DNA of 64,000 nucleotides from Sphingomonadales bacterium (GCA_028870315.1 JAGWPW010000004.1:1-64000); one strand, 5' to 3'; shown: positions 1-9,434, counted from the first letter of the stretch. The notes: generated by a model not told the origin, from the letters alone. Program-made: numbers and translations.

Positions 1-47
1 GATTCATCGCGGCCGATCGGCGGCGCCGCGACAATCGCCGCCGCGCG

Positions 48-155
48 CTAGAGCCCAGTGCGCGATTTTCCGAAAATCACGCACTGGGCTCCAGGTCTTT
101 GTTGTCGCATCGCTTTTTGCCGAAAACCGGGGCCCACTTTTCGGCGCGATGCTCT
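48..155 (+). repeat. Bipartite stem-loop intergenic repeat, copy 1
   Basis: gagcccagtgcgcgattttccgaaaatcacgcactgggctc hairpin, then ctttgttgtcgcatcgctttttgccgaaaaccggggcccacttttcggcgcgatgc; same layout as copies at 7.6, 17.7 and 60.5 kb. Confidence 0.85.
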
Positions 156-184
156 GGCGATCGCCCGCCGCGGCTGCGCGCCGC

Positions 185-1066
185 TCAGGCCGCGCCCTTG
201 TCCCGCGTCCCGCGCCCGGTCTTGTGCGCCCATTCGCGGATCAGGTCGTCGTAGAACGGCTGGCCGATCAGCGCCTGCTTTTCCGCCAGCGCGTAATTGG
301 CCGATTGCACCGTGCCGGTTTCCATCAGCTCCCTCGCCATCTTGAGGTGATTGGCTGCCGCGGTCATCCAGCCCCAGCCGGTCGAAAGCGTGAAGGCGGT
401 GTCGGGCAGGTTGAAGCCCAGCGTGCAGACAGGAACGATCCCCTTCATCGCCGCGATCAGCGGCGGCTGGTCCTGCGGCGGGCAACTGGCGAAGACCACC
501 GCATCGGCGCCGGCCGCGGCATAGGCCTTGGCGCGGTGGATCGCCTCCTCGGGGTTGCTTTTGCCGCCGCCGCCCTTCTGGTCGTCGTACATCTCGTCGC
601 AGCGGGCGATGATGACGAGGTCGCCGCCGCTGTCCTTGCGCGCGCGCACCGCCGCCTCGATCCGCCATTGCATGTCCGAAATCGAACACAGCCCGTTGAG
701 ATGCGTCGAATGCTTGGGATTGACCTCGTCCTCGACATGGTAGCCGGCGATGCCGCGCTGGATGTAGCGGCGGGTGAAATGATAGGCATCGGCCACCGTC
801 TCGCCCAGCGTGTCGGCATCGACCACCAGCGGGATGTCCATGGCATCGGCGATGCGCGTCGCCTGGTCGAGCTGCTCGACCTGGCTGAAGATGCCGTTGT
901 CGGGGATGGCATAGTGAAAGGCCGAACAGGCATGGCCGCCAAGGTAGGCCGCCTTGAAGCCAACATGCTCGACGATGCGCCCGGTGATCGCGCTATAGGC
1001 CTCGGCGGCGATGAAATGTTCGCCGCTCTCGATCAGCGCCCGCAGCTTCCTTGCCTTTTCGCTCAT
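185..1066 (-). CDS. Isocitrate lyase/PEP mutase superfamily protein (oxaloacetate decarboxylase/2-methylisocitrate lyase-like)
   Basis: ORF 185..1114 trimmed to MSEKARKLRALI; GHACSAF, VVDADTLGE, GYHVEDEVNPK and IIARCDE motifs typical of the family. Confidence 0.8.
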   Translation of the reverse strand: MSEKARKLRALIESGEHFIAAEAYSAITGRIVEHVGFKAAYLGGHACSAFHYAIPDNGIFSQVEQLDQATRIADAMDIPLVVDADTLGETVADAYHFTRRYIQRGIAGYHVEDEVNPKHSTHLNGLCSISDMQWRIEAAVRARKDSGGDLVIIARCDEMYDDQKGGGGKSNPEEAIHRAKAYAAAGADAVVFASCPPQDQPPLIAAMKGIVPVCTLGFNLPDTAFTLSTGWGWMTAAANHLKMARELMETGTVQSANYALAEKQALIGQPFYDDLIREWAHKTGRGTRDKGAA

Positions 1067-1273
1067 CACAGATCTCCCGTCTCGCCGGCCATCCGGCGAA
1101 TCCTTGCGCGGCAACCTAATGCGGATCGGCTGCCGGTGGGAAGACGCCCGGCCGATGGACGCGCGGCTTGGTCCATATCAACCGCATGATGGGATAAGTC
1201 TTTTCCTTCTGCCCCGCGCATGCCGAAATGAGCGGAGGTCGCCTCCACCTGCACCACACCACGGAGCACGGAA

Positions 1274-1876
1274 ATGTCAGAAACGGACCACCAGCGCGTT
1301 ACGGCGATCGCCCGCCTTGCCGCGCTCCACCGGCACAGCGATGCGCTGACCGCGGCTGCGACGCGGCTTGCGCATCTCGTCGCCTGGAACCAGCCGCTCT
1401 ATCCCGCCTATCTGTGGTGGCTGGTCGGCGGCGACTGGCAGGTGGGCTTCTGGACGTTCCTGTCCACCCCCTTCTTCGCCGCCGCCCCGCTCGTCGCCCG
1501 GCGCCATGCGCTCGCCGGCCGGGCGATGGTGCCGGTGACGGGGGTGGCGAATGGGTTGCTCAGCGCGAAGCTGTTCGGCGCAGCCTCGGCGGTCGAGCTT
1601 TTCCTCATTCCCTGCGCGCTGATCGCGCTGCTCGGCTTTCGCCGGCGCGAATGGCGCGTGGCGCTTGGCGTATGGGCGCTGATCGCAGCGGTCGCGCTGG
1701 CGCATGGCCATTACGGGGCGCCGGTCGGCCGCTTCGATGCCGGGCAATACGCGCGTCTGCGCCGGCTCAATCTTTACAGCGTGGTGGCGCTGTCGCTGGT
1801 GATCGTCTGGAGCCTCGGTTCGGCACGCCGACGCTTGAAGGACCCTATTCGTGGCGCAGCGCGTCGATCGGGTTGA
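1274..1876 (+). CDS. Hypothetical integral membrane protein
   Basis: ORF with several hydrophobic segments, high-GC codon usage; overlaps convergent macB-like gene by 32 nt. Confidence 0.6.
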   Translation: MSETDHQRVTAIARLAALHRHSDALTAAATRLAHLVAWNQPLYPAYLWWLVGGDWQVGFWTFLSTPFFAAAPLVARRHALAGRAMVPVTGVANGLLSAKLFGAASAVELFLIPCALIALLGFRRREWRVALGVWALIAAVALAHGHYGAPVGRFDAGQYARLRRLNLYSVVALSLVIVWSLGSARRRLKDPIRGAARRSG

Positions 1877-3074
1877 GGCTGGCGGCGCGGCGCGCGGGGA
1901 AATAGCCGAAGACCACCCCGATCAGCCCGGAAAAGGCGAAAGCGATGATATTGGTCAGCGGATCGAAGACGAAGGGCACGCCGAGCATCGCCGAAAGGCC
2001 GAGCGACGCGAAGAAGGCGAGCACCAGCCCGATCAGGCCGCCGATGCACGAGAGCACCACCGCTTCGACCAGAAACTGCAACATCACCTCGCGCCCGACG
2101 GCGCCGATCGCGAGGCGGATGCCGATCTCGCGGGTGCGCTCGGTCACCGAGACCAGCATGATGTTCATGATGCCGATGCCGCCGACGAGCAGCGAGATCG
2201 CCGCCACCGCGCTGACGATCGCGGTGAGCACGCCGGTGACGCCCGAGAGCGTATCGGCGATCTGGCGGCTGTCGAAGATGGTGAAATCGTCGAGCTTGCC
2301 GCCCTGGATGTTGCGCCGCTGGCGCAACAGCTCGGCGATCGAGAGCTGGATCGCGGCGCTGTCGTAGGCGGGATCGGCGGCGACGACGATCGCGCGGATG
2401 TCGCGGCTGCCGGTGAGGCGCCGCTGCACCGCCTTGATCGGCATGATGACGGTATCGTCGTTGTCCTGCCCGAAGCCACCCTGGCCGCGGGTCGCAAGGA
2501 CGCCGATCACCGTGCAGCTGATCGAGCCGAGCCGCAGCGTGGTGCCAACCGGCTGCTGGCCCGGATAGAGGTTCCTGGCGACGGTCGAACCCACCAGGCA
2601 GACCGACTTGCCCGATTCCTCCTCGTCGGCGGAAAAGCGCCGGCCCGCGGTCAGCTTCCAGTTCTGCGCGTCGAGATAGGCATCGCTGGTGCCGTTGACC
2701 GTGGTGGACCAGTTGGCGGCGTTGTAGACCGCGGTTTCCGAGGCCTGCGCCTGCGCCGCCACCGCGGTGACGCCGCCGATCTGGCCGCGGATCGCGGTGA
2801 CGTCCTCGGGCTTGAACGGCGGCGGCGCCTCGCCGCCACCGCCCCGGCCGGGGCCGTTGCCGGGAAGAACGGTGAGAAGATTGGCGCCAAGCCCCGAGAC
2901 CTGGTCATGCACCGATTGCGTCGCGCCCTTGCCCAGCGTCACCATCGTCACCACCGCGAAGACACCGATGACGATGCCGAGCACGGTAAGGAACGAGCGC
3001 AGCACATGCCGCCTGATCGCGCGGATGGCGAGCAGCGCGGTGGTGGCGAGCAGCCGGGTACCGGCTCCCCTCAT
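1845..3074 (-). CDS. MacB-like ABC transporter permease
   Basis: RSFLTVLGIVIGVFAVVTMVTLGKGA N-terminus, MacB periplasmic domain, C-terminal GGIGIMNIMLVSVTERTREIGIRLAIGA. Confidence 0.92.
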   Translation of the reverse strand: MRGAGTRLLATTALLAIRAIRRHVLRSFLTVLGIVIGVFAVVTMVTLGKGATQSVHDQVSGLGANLLTVLPGNGPGRGGGGEAPPPFKPEDVTAIRGQIGGVTAVAAQAQASETAVYNAANWSTTVNGTSDAYLDAQNWKLTAGRRFSADEEESGKSVCLVGSTVARNLYPGQQPVGTTLRLGSISCTVIGVLATRGQGGFGQDNDDTVIMPIKAVQRRLTGSRDIRAIVVAADPAYDSAAIQLSIAELLRQRRNIQGGKLDDFTIFDSRQIADTLSGVTGVLTAIVSAVAAISLLVGGIGIMNIMLVSVTERTREIGIRLAIGAVGREVMLQFLVEAVVLSCIGGLIGLVLAFFASLGLSAMLGVPFVFDPLTNIIAFAFSGLIGVVFGYFPARRAASLNPIDALRHE

Positions 3075-3766
3075 GCCGGCTTCCTCTCGATGGATTCGAC
3101 GAGGCCGTCGCGGAAGTGAACGATGGTGCGCGCATAGGCCGCCATCTCGGGTTCGTGCGTCACCATGAGAACGGTGATGCCGCTCGTCCGGTTGAGATCG
3201 GTCAGGAGTTCCATGATCTCGACCGAGCGCTCGCTGTCGAGATTGCCGGTCGGCTCGTCGGCGAGCAGGACATCGGGGTGGGTGACGATGGCACGGGCGA
3301 TGGCGACGCGTTGCTGCTGCCCGCCCGAGAGTTCCGCCGGGGTGTGCCTGGCCCAGGGGACGAGCCCGACCTTTTCCAGCGCCACCATCGCCATCTCGTG
3401 CCGCCGCCTTTTGTCTTCGCCGCGGTAGAGCAGCGGCAGCTCGACGTTTTCGAGCGCCGAGGTGCGCGCAAGCAGGTTGAAGCCCTGGAACACGAAACCG
3501 AGATAGCGGCGGCGCAGCAACGCGCGCTGGTCGCGCCCGAGATGTTCGACGTGATGGTCGCGGAACAGATAGGCGCCGCTCGATGGCACGTCGAGGCAGC
3601 CCAATATGTTCATTGTCGTCGACTTGCCCGAACCGGACGGGCCCATCACCGCCATGAAGTCACCCGCGGCGATATCGAGGTCAACGCCCTTCAGCGCACG
3701 GAACGCCGCCTCGCCCTCGCCGAACTGCTTGGTGACGCCGCGCAGGCGAATGAGCGGTTCGCTCAT
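3071..3766 (-). CDS. ABC transporter ATP-binding protein (MacB/LolD-type)
   Basis: Walker A GPSGSGKST, signature LSGGQQQRVAIARA, Walker B VLLADEPTGNLDS. Confidence 0.95.
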   Translation of the reverse strand: MSEPLIRLRGVTKQFGEGEAAFRALKGVDLDIAAGDFMAVMGPSGSGKSTTMNILGCLDVPSSGAYLFRDHHVEHLGRDQRALLRRRYLGFVFQGFNLLARTSALENVELPLLYRGEDKRRRHEMAMVALEKVGLVPWARHTPAELSGGQQQRVAIARAIVTHPDVLLADEPTGNLDSERSVEIMELLTDLNRTSGITVLMVTHEPEMAAYARTIVHFRDGLVESIERKPA

Positions 3767-5076
3767 GTCCCCGCCCTGGCGAGGCGACCGGTGATCACCT
3801 GCATGCCCGGCTTCAGTCCGGTTCCCGACACGGCGGTCAGCACGCCGTTGTTGCTGCCGACGATCACCGAAATCGCGCGCGGCTTGCTATCATCGCCCAG
3901 CACATAAACCGTCTGGCGGCTGCCGCGGCCGATGGTCGCGGTCTTGTCCTGGCCGGCGACCCCGAAGCCGCCAGTGCCCTTGCCGCCGCCCATCGAGAAC
4001 AGCCCCCCGCCTGCCGGCTTGCCGGCATCGGGAGTGAAGCGCAGCGCCGCGTTGGGCACCAGCAACTGGTCGCGCTCCATCGAGGTGAGGATGCGCGCGG
4101 TCGCGGTCATCCCGGGGCGCAGCAGCAGCTGCGGATTGCGCACTTCAAGCGAGGCGGTGTAGGCGATGACATTGGTGGTCGAGGTGACGGTGGTGCCGGC
4201 GCTGTTGATCGTCGGGGTCGCATTGGCACCGAGATCGATCCGCGTGACGGCGCCCTCGAAGGTTCGTCCGGGATAGGCATCGACCGCGAAGGTCGCGCTG
4301 TCGCCCACCGCGACCTCGCCGATGTCGGCCTCATCGACCTTCACGTCGAGCTTCATCGATGTGAGACTTTCGGCGATGGTGAAGAGCGTGGCGACGTTGA
4401 ACGCGGCGGCCACGGTCTGCCCCGGCTCGACCTGCCGCGACAGCACCACGCCATCGACGGGGGCATAGATCGTTGCCTTGTCGAGGTTGGTCTGGTTGGT
4501 GCCGAGCGTCGCCCGGGCCTGCGCCACCGAGGCTTGCGCCGCCTTGAGATTGGCAACGGCGCGCGCATAATCGCCGGTGGCGATGTCGAGCTCGGTCTGC
4601 GAGGGCACCTTGCCACCCGACAGGCGCGCCACTTCCTGATAGCGATGCAGTGTCGTCCGGTCCTGATCGAGCGTCGCCTTGTTCTGCGCCACGGCGGCCT
4701 CGGCCGAGAGCAGTTGCGCCTGACTTTGCATCACCGCGTCGCGAAACAGCGTCGGATCGATCTGCGCGAGCTTCTGGCCGTTCTTCACATGATCGTTGTT
4801 GTGGACATAGACCGCCACGACGATCCCCGATTCCTCGGAGCCGACGTTGACCTGCTTGGTCGGCGTCAGATTGCCCGTCGCCGAGACAGTCACGGCAAGA
4901 TCGCCCTTTCCGACCGGCGCGGTGGCATATTGCGTTGCCGGTTTGCCCGATAGCAGCGCATGCGCTCCCAGCAGCAGCACGATCACGGCCAACGCGATCC
5001 CGCCCCACAGCAGCCAGCGGCGGCGCGGGTGCGCCGGTTGCGCGCCGAGAAATTCGTCGAGCGTGGTATCGGTCAT
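3763..5076 (-). CDS. MacA-like periplasmic adaptor (membrane fusion protein)
   Basis: N-terminal TM, lipoyl-like VNVGSEESGIVVAVYVHNNDHVKNGQKLAQID, coiled coil, YAPVDGVVLSRQVEPGQTV. Confidence 0.92.
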   Translation of the reverse strand: MTDTTLDEFLGAQPAHPRRRWLLWGGIALAVIVLLLGAHALLSGKPATQYATAPVGKGDLAVTVSATGNLTPTKQVNVGSEESGIVVAVYVHNNDHVKNGQKLAQIDPTLFRDAVMQSQAQLLSAEAAVAQNKATLDQDRTTLHRYQEVARLSGGKVPSQTELDIATGDYARAVANLKAAQASVAQARATLGTNQTNLDKATIYAPVDGVVLSRQVEPGQTVAAAFNVATLFTIAESLTSMKLDVKVDEADIGEVAVGDSATFAVDAYPGRTFEGAVTRIDLGANATPTINSAGTTVTSTTNVIAYTASLEVRNPQLLLRPGMTATARILTSMERDQLLVPNAALRFTPDAGKPAGGGLFSMGGGKGTGGFGVAGQDKTATIGRGSRQTVYVLGDDSKPRAISVIVGSNNGVLTAVSGTGLKPGMQVITGRLARAGT

Positions 5077-6563
5077 GCGTGGGGTCCATTCTGCGGCGCA
5101 TTCTGCGGCGCGTTCTGTGGCGCCGGGCCGGGCTGCCAGCCGCCGCCGAGCGCGAGATAGAGTTGAACCAGCGCGGTGGCCTGCGCCGCCTGCGCCGATA
5201 CCAGGGCATTGCGTGCCGACAGCAGCGTCTGTTCGCTCTGCAGCAGCGTGACGAAATCGATGAGGCCGGTGCGATACTGGCTGCGCGCGAAGATCGCCGC
5301 GTTGTTCGAGGCTTCGGCGGCGATCGCGTCCTGCTTCTGCTGCGCCTCGGCCGAGGTCAGGGCCTGCATGCCGTTCTCGACGTCTTCGAGCCCGACCAGC
5401 ACCGTGCCCTTGTAGGTGGCGAAGGCGGCGTCGGCGGCATCGCGTGCCGAACGCAGCTGCGCGTGCAGCCGGCCCCCGTCGAAGATCGTCTGCGTCAGCC
5501 CGGCGAACAGCGTGCCGGTGACGAGATCGGTCAGACCGGGCAGGCTCTGACCAGAGGCGCTGAAGCTGCCGTTGATCGACAATTGCGGATAAAGCGCCGC
5601 CTTGGCGATGCCGATCTGCGCGGTGGCGGCGGCAAGATCACGTTCGGCGCCGCGCACGTCGGGCCGCTGGCGCAGCGTATCGGCGGGAATGCCGACGGCC
5701 ACACCTTCGGGTCCGCGCGGAATCGGGCCGGGCACCTCCATCACGCTGCGCAGCGCGCCGGGCGCCTGACCTGTGAGCACGCCGAGGCGATTGACCGCGC
5801 TGGTGAAACTGGCCTCGAGTTGCGGAATGGTCGCCGCGGTCTGTGCCCGCTGCGCGCGCGCCTGTTCCTCGTCGATCGAGGAGGCGAGCCCCGCCTGCAG
5901 CCGCCAGCCGGCGATGTCCAGATTGTCGTCCTGCGTCTTCAGCGTATCGCGCGCGATGGCGATTTCGGCCTGCGCCAACCGCGCGGAAATGTAGTTGGCG
6001 GCAACCTCGCCGGCGACCGCGGTGCGCGTTCCGACCAGCGCGAACCAGGCCGAATCGGCGCTGGCGTGTGCCGCCTCGATCGACCGCCTGGTGCTGCCGA
6101 AGATGTCGGGCGCCCATGATGCGTCAAGCGCCAGCGACAGCGAATTGGTGGCGCTCGCGCTTCCCGGCACCACCACCCCATCGGCCCTCGTGGTTCGGGT
6201 ATAGGTGACGGTGTGGCTGGCACCCGGCGATCCGGTCACCGTGGGGAACAGGGCGCTGCGCGCTTCGATCAGCGCTTCGCGCGCTTCGCGCAGGCGCGCC
6301 TGCGAGACAGCGATATCGGTGTTTCCCGAGGTCGCGCGCGCGATAAGGTCGGTGAGCAGCGGGTCGTCCAGCTGCTTCCACCAGGCGGCAAGGTCGATGG
6401 CGGCGGCGGGCGCCCCCTGCACGGAATACCGCAAAGGCACGGCGAGCGCGGCGGGCTGCGGCGGCACATAGTCCGGCCCCAGCGTGCAACCGGCAAGAAG
6501 CGCAGCGGACACGCCGGCGCAAAGCGCGCGCGAGCGCGTGGCAACGGGCATGAGTTCAGTCAT
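5073..6563 (-). CDS. NodT-family outer membrane efflux factor (lipoprotein)
   Basis: Lipobox LLAGCTLGPDY, DLAAWWKQLDDPLLTDLIARA, repeated OEP helices; start trimmed to MTELMPVATRSR. Confidence 0.92.
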   Translation of the reverse strand: MTELMPVATRSRALCAGVSAALLAGCTLGPDYVPPQPAALAVPLRYSVQGAPAAAIDLAAWWKQLDDPLLTDLIARATSGNTDIAVSQARLREAREALIEARSALFPTVTGSPGASHTVTYTRTTRADGVVVPGSASATNSLSLALDASWAPDIFGSTRRSIEAAHASADSAWFALVGTRTAVAGEVAANYISARLAQAEIAIARDTLKTQDDNLDIAGWRLQAGLASSIDEEQARAQRAQTAATIPQLEASFTSAVNRLGVLTGQAPGALRSVMEVPGPIPRGPEGVAVGIPADTLRQRPDVRGAERDLAAATAQIGIAKAALYPQLSINGSFSASGQSLPGLTDLVTGTLFAGLTQTIFDGGRLHAQLRSARDAADAAFATYKGTVLVGLEDVENGMQALTSAEAQQKQDAIAAEASNNAAIFARSQYRTGLIDFVTLLQSEQTLLSARNALVSAQAAQATALVQLYLALGGGWQPGPAPQNAPQNAPQNGPHA

Positions 6564-6780
6564 CGGCGCGGAATCCGAGCAGGTCGCCCGGCTGGCAGCC
6601 CAGTTCGCGGCAGATCGCCTCCAGCGTCGAGAAGCGGATCGCCTTGGCCTTGCCGGTCTTGAGGATCGACAGATTGGCAAGGGTGATTTCGACGCGCTCG
6701 GCAAGTTCGGTCAGCGTCATCCGGCGCGCGTGGAGCAGATCGTCGAGCTTGACGGTGATCCGCGAGACGTCCTCGGCCAT
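6556..6780 (-). CDS. XRE/Cro-CI-type HTH regulator (YozG-like)
   Basis: 74 aa, LDDLLHARRMTLTELAERVEITLANLSILKTGKAKAIRFSTLEAICRELGCQPGDLLGF. Confidence 0.88.
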   Translation of the reverse strand: MAEDVSRITVKLDDLLHARRMTLTELAERVEITLANLSILKTGKAKAIRFSTLEAICRELGCQPGDLLGFRADD

Positions 6781-7337
6781 CAGACCGTGCCCTCGACATC
6801 CTCGGCGAGCCGGGTGCCCTGCTCGAAGACGCGCGCGAGGATGAACAGCAACAGCGCGGTGATCAGCCCGGCCAGCGAAAACGGGATGAAGAAGTGCCGG
6901 CTGCCGAGCGCCTGGCGGAACCAGGGGGTCAGGAACAGCGCCGCGACCAGCATCGCCTGCATCGCAAGCACCAGCCAGCCCATCTCGCGCAGCCGCTTGG
7001 CATTGGCCGAAATGAACGGCGAACCCTGCCCCACCGTGTCGATGATCGCGACGAGATTGCGCAGGAACTGGATGGTGAGCGCATCGCCGGCGATGATCCC
7101 GCCAAGCAGGGCGCTGACCGCGCCGAGCGCGTCACGGCCCACGGGCGGGGCATCGGCATGCGCCGCGAGCCAGGCGATGACCCTGCCGCCGAACGCCCAG
7201 ACCGGGATCAGCGCGCCAAGCGCAGCCACCCCGCCGACAAGGAAGATGACGCCCGACACGACCAGCAACAGCCTGGTCCCCGCGAGCAGCGGATCGCGGA
7301 AGGGACGCGGCATCGCGCTGTGTGCCCGCGTGCTCAA
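6780..7337 (-). CDS. DUF2975-like membrane protein
   Basis: Multi-TM protein directly upstream of and overlapping a YozG-type HTH gene, the usual DUF2975 arrangement; TTG start in the given ORF. Confidence 0.7.
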   Translation of the reverse strand: MSTRAHSAMPRPFRDPLLAGTRLLLVVSGVIFLVGGVAALGALIPVWAFGGRVIAWLAAHADAPPVGRDALGAVSALLGGIIAGDALTIQFLRNLVAIIDTVGQGSPFISANAKRLREMGWLVLAMQAMLVAALFLTPWFRQALGSRHFFIPFSLAGLITALLLFILARVFEQGTRLAEDVEGTV

Positions 7338-7474
7338 CGAATGGCGCTGGGGATCGCGCTGGCGGCGGTGGGCGCGGGCAGATGCTGCGGCGCGAGGGTC
7401 GAGGTCCAGCTGGCAACCACCAGCAGGCAGGTGAGGAAGAACGCACCAAGGCGGACGCGAGGCGAAGTGGTCAT
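7334..7474 (-). CDS. Candidate 46-aa membrane/secreted microprotein
   Basis: MTTSPRVRLGAFFLTCLLVVASWTSTLAPQHLPAPTAASAIPSAIR; its TGA overlaps the TTG start of the DUF2975-like gene; follows candidate operator. Confidence 0.4.
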   Translation of the reverse strand: MTTSPRVRLGAFFLTCLLVVASWTSTLAPQHLPAPTAASAIPSAIR

Positions 7475-7484
7475 TTCACGATCT

Positions 7485-7560
7485 CCGATATGCTCGATAT
7501 CGAAGAACGATATGGTATCACGTGAGGGGAGTCAAGCAGAAATATCGAATATCGATAATA
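7485..7560. promoter_or_regulatory. Cluster of CGATAT/ATATCG half-sites (candidate operator)
   Basis: ccgatatgctcgatatcgaagaacgatatgg...aatatcgaatatcgataat upstream of the HTH/efflux operon. Confidence 0.5.
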
Positions 7561-7627
7561 CGTCGCGATGCAGGCCACAGCGCCGCCACAGCGGGCCTTG
7601 CGAGGGTCGCGATTGCGGGGTGTGGCC

Positions 7628-7754
7628 AGAGCAAGATGCGTGGTTTCCGAAAATCACGCATCTTGGTCCAAGACTTTGTTATCACATCGCTTTTTTCGAA
7701 ACGAAGCGCATCGAAGATGAAAACCCGGTACCCGCCTTTGGGCGCGATGCGCTA
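7628..7754 (+). repeat. Bipartite stem-loop intergenic repeat, copy 2
   Basis: caagatgcgtggtttccgaaaatcacgcatcttg hairpin, then actttgttatcacatcgctttttt...cccggtacccgcctttgggcgcgatgcgcta. Confidence 0.82.
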
Positions 7755-8198
7755 AAGGGTCTCGTCAGCGGGGCGGAAGGCCGGCCAGCGCCGGCCGCCG
7801 CGCGAAATCCACGTCAGTTCCACCGGCATGTCGTGGCGCAGCGCCGCTTCGGGGCAATCGACCACCTGCGACAGGTAGCGCAGCCCCGGCTGCTCGCACA
7901 GTTCGATCGCGGCGACCTGCATCGGCCGCAGCAGCGGCGCGTCGGGATCGCGCGACTGCTCGAGCAGCGTGTACATATAAAGCCGGCCGCGGCCGCTGAC
8001 CTCGTCGGGCGCGACATTCCACGACAGGCAGGCCGGGCACATCGGCCGATGCGGATAGATCCAGCGCCCGCAGTCGCGGCAATGGTTGATGAGCAGCCGC
8101 CCCGCCATCAGCCCGCGGTAATGCGCGATATTGTCGCGATCGATATGGACGTCGTGGAAATGCGCGAACACTTCCTCGTCGCTGATCGCGGCGCTCAT
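7752..8198 (-). CDS. Zn-ribbon/OB-fold (DUF35-type) acyl-CoA-associated protein
   Basis: CRDCGRWIYPHRPMCPACLSWN zinc ribbon plus OB-fold; TAG stop lies in repeat copy 2. Confidence 0.85.
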   Translation of the reverse strand: MSAAISDEEVFAHFHDVHIDRDNIAHYRGLMAGRLLINHCRDCGRWIYPHRPMCPACLSWNVAPDEVSGRGRLYMYTLLEQSRDPDAPLLRPMQVAAIELCEQPGLRYLSQVVDCPEAALRHDMPVELTWISRGGRRWPAFRPADETL

Positions 8199-8277
8199 GC
8201 GGGGTTGCGGATGCGGGCGGACATGGCAAGCCGATTACACCTTCGCCGGCCTTCGCGAAAGCGCGAGTCGCGGCGGG

Positions 8278-9063
8278 TCAGTATCCGGGCTGAGCCGGTT
8301 CGCCGAAAGCGGCGAGCAGCGCCGCCTGGCGCCGCGCGACCTCGGGCTTCGCGGCGGGGTGGGTGATGATATGTTCGGCATTGGTCTCGATCGCGCGCGC
8401 GACCGCGCGTCCCAGCCACAGCGGGTCCATCATCTGCGCGCGCCGCTGTTCCTCGGGCATGTCGGCCATCAGCTTTGCCGTCTCCTCGGACAGCGACATA
8501 TAGCTGCGGGTGAGGCCCGGATAGAGCGTCGAGACCCCGACACCGAACGGCGCAAGCTCCTGGCGCAGCGCATCGGACATGCCCGTGACCGCGAATTTGC
8601 TCGCCGAATAGGCGCCGAAGGTGCCATGCGCGAGCAGGCCGTTGAGCGAGGCGGTGTTGACGATATGGCCCGCGCGCCGCGCCTTCATCCGCGGCGCGAA
8701 GGCACAGATGCCGTTGAACACGCCGGTGACATTGACCGCCATGACCTTCGCGAACAGCGCCGGGGGCGTCTCGTCGAGCAGCAGCGGCGGCGTGGCGATC
8801 CCGGCATTGTTGCACAACACGTCGATCGGGCCGTGGCTGGTCTCGACCGCGAGCCGCGCCTCGGTCCAGCCGACCTGGCTGGTGACATCGAGGCACAGCG
8901 CGCTTGCCGCATCGCCCAGCGCCCGCGCTTCCTTCTGCGCGCGCGACAGATCGAGGTCGGCAAGGATGACGCGCATCCCGCGCTCGACCAGCGCGGCGCC
9001 GATGCCCGCGCCGATCCCGCCGCCGCCGCCGGTGATGAAGGCGGTCTTGCCCGACAGTTCCAT
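8278..9063 (-). CDS. SDR family NAD(P)-dependent oxidoreductase
   Basis: TGGGGGIGAGIG, NNAGIA, SASLNGLLAHGTFGAYSASKFA. Confidence 0.93.
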   Translation of the reverse strand: MELSGKTAFITGGGGGIGAGIGAALVERGMRVILADLDLSRAQKEARALGDAASALCLDVTSQVGWTEARLAVETSHGPIDVLCNNAGIATPPLLLDETPPALFAKVMAVNVTGVFNGICAFAPRMKARRAGHIVNTASLNGLLAHGTFGAYSASKFAVTGMSDALRQELAPFGVGVSTLYPGLTRSYMSLSEETAKLMADMPEEQRRAQMMDPLWLGRAVARAIETNAEHIITHPAAKPEVARRQAALLAAFGEPAQPGY

Positions 9064-9086
9064 CGCCGCTCTCCCTTTCCGCAGGT

Positions 9087-9434
9087 TCAGACGAGATCGC
9101 TGACCGAGCGGGTGATGACCATCGCCTCGCGCAGGGCCGCGTGCTGCGGTTCCATCTCGCGATGCACCTCGACCGCCATCTGGACATGGCCAAGCGCCAT
9201 CATCAGCGCGAGCAGCCGCTTGTCGGCGGCATCGAGTTCGGCGAGCGGGCGCGAATCGAGATGGGCCATCGCCGCTTCGAGCAGGGGTGCGGCGGCGGCG
9301 AAGAAGGCCTCGCGTTCGGCCGGGGTGCTGGCACTGCGGCGGGCCGCGCGCGCGGCGGTGGTCGGGCTCGCCCAGCCGGCGACGAAGCCTTCGAGCGCGG
9401 CAAAGCCCGCAGGCAGGCAGACCTCGCCGTTCAT
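9087..9434 (-). CDS. Hypothetical helical protein (115 aa) between SDR and Rieske oxygenase
   Basis: MNGEVCLPAGFAALEG...; start overlaps the stop of the upstream Rieske gene (ATGA-type). Confidence 0.65.
   Translation of the reverse strand: MNGEVCLPAGFAALEGFVAGWASPTTAARAARRSASTPAEREAFFAAAAPLLEAAMAHLDSRPLAELDAADKRLLALMMALGHVQMAVEVHREMEPQHAALREAMVITRSVSDLV

Noticed and set aside
1845-1876. 32-nt convergent overlap as an unusual gene arrangement
   Set aside because: Short tail-to-tail overlaps are common in compact bacterial genomes.
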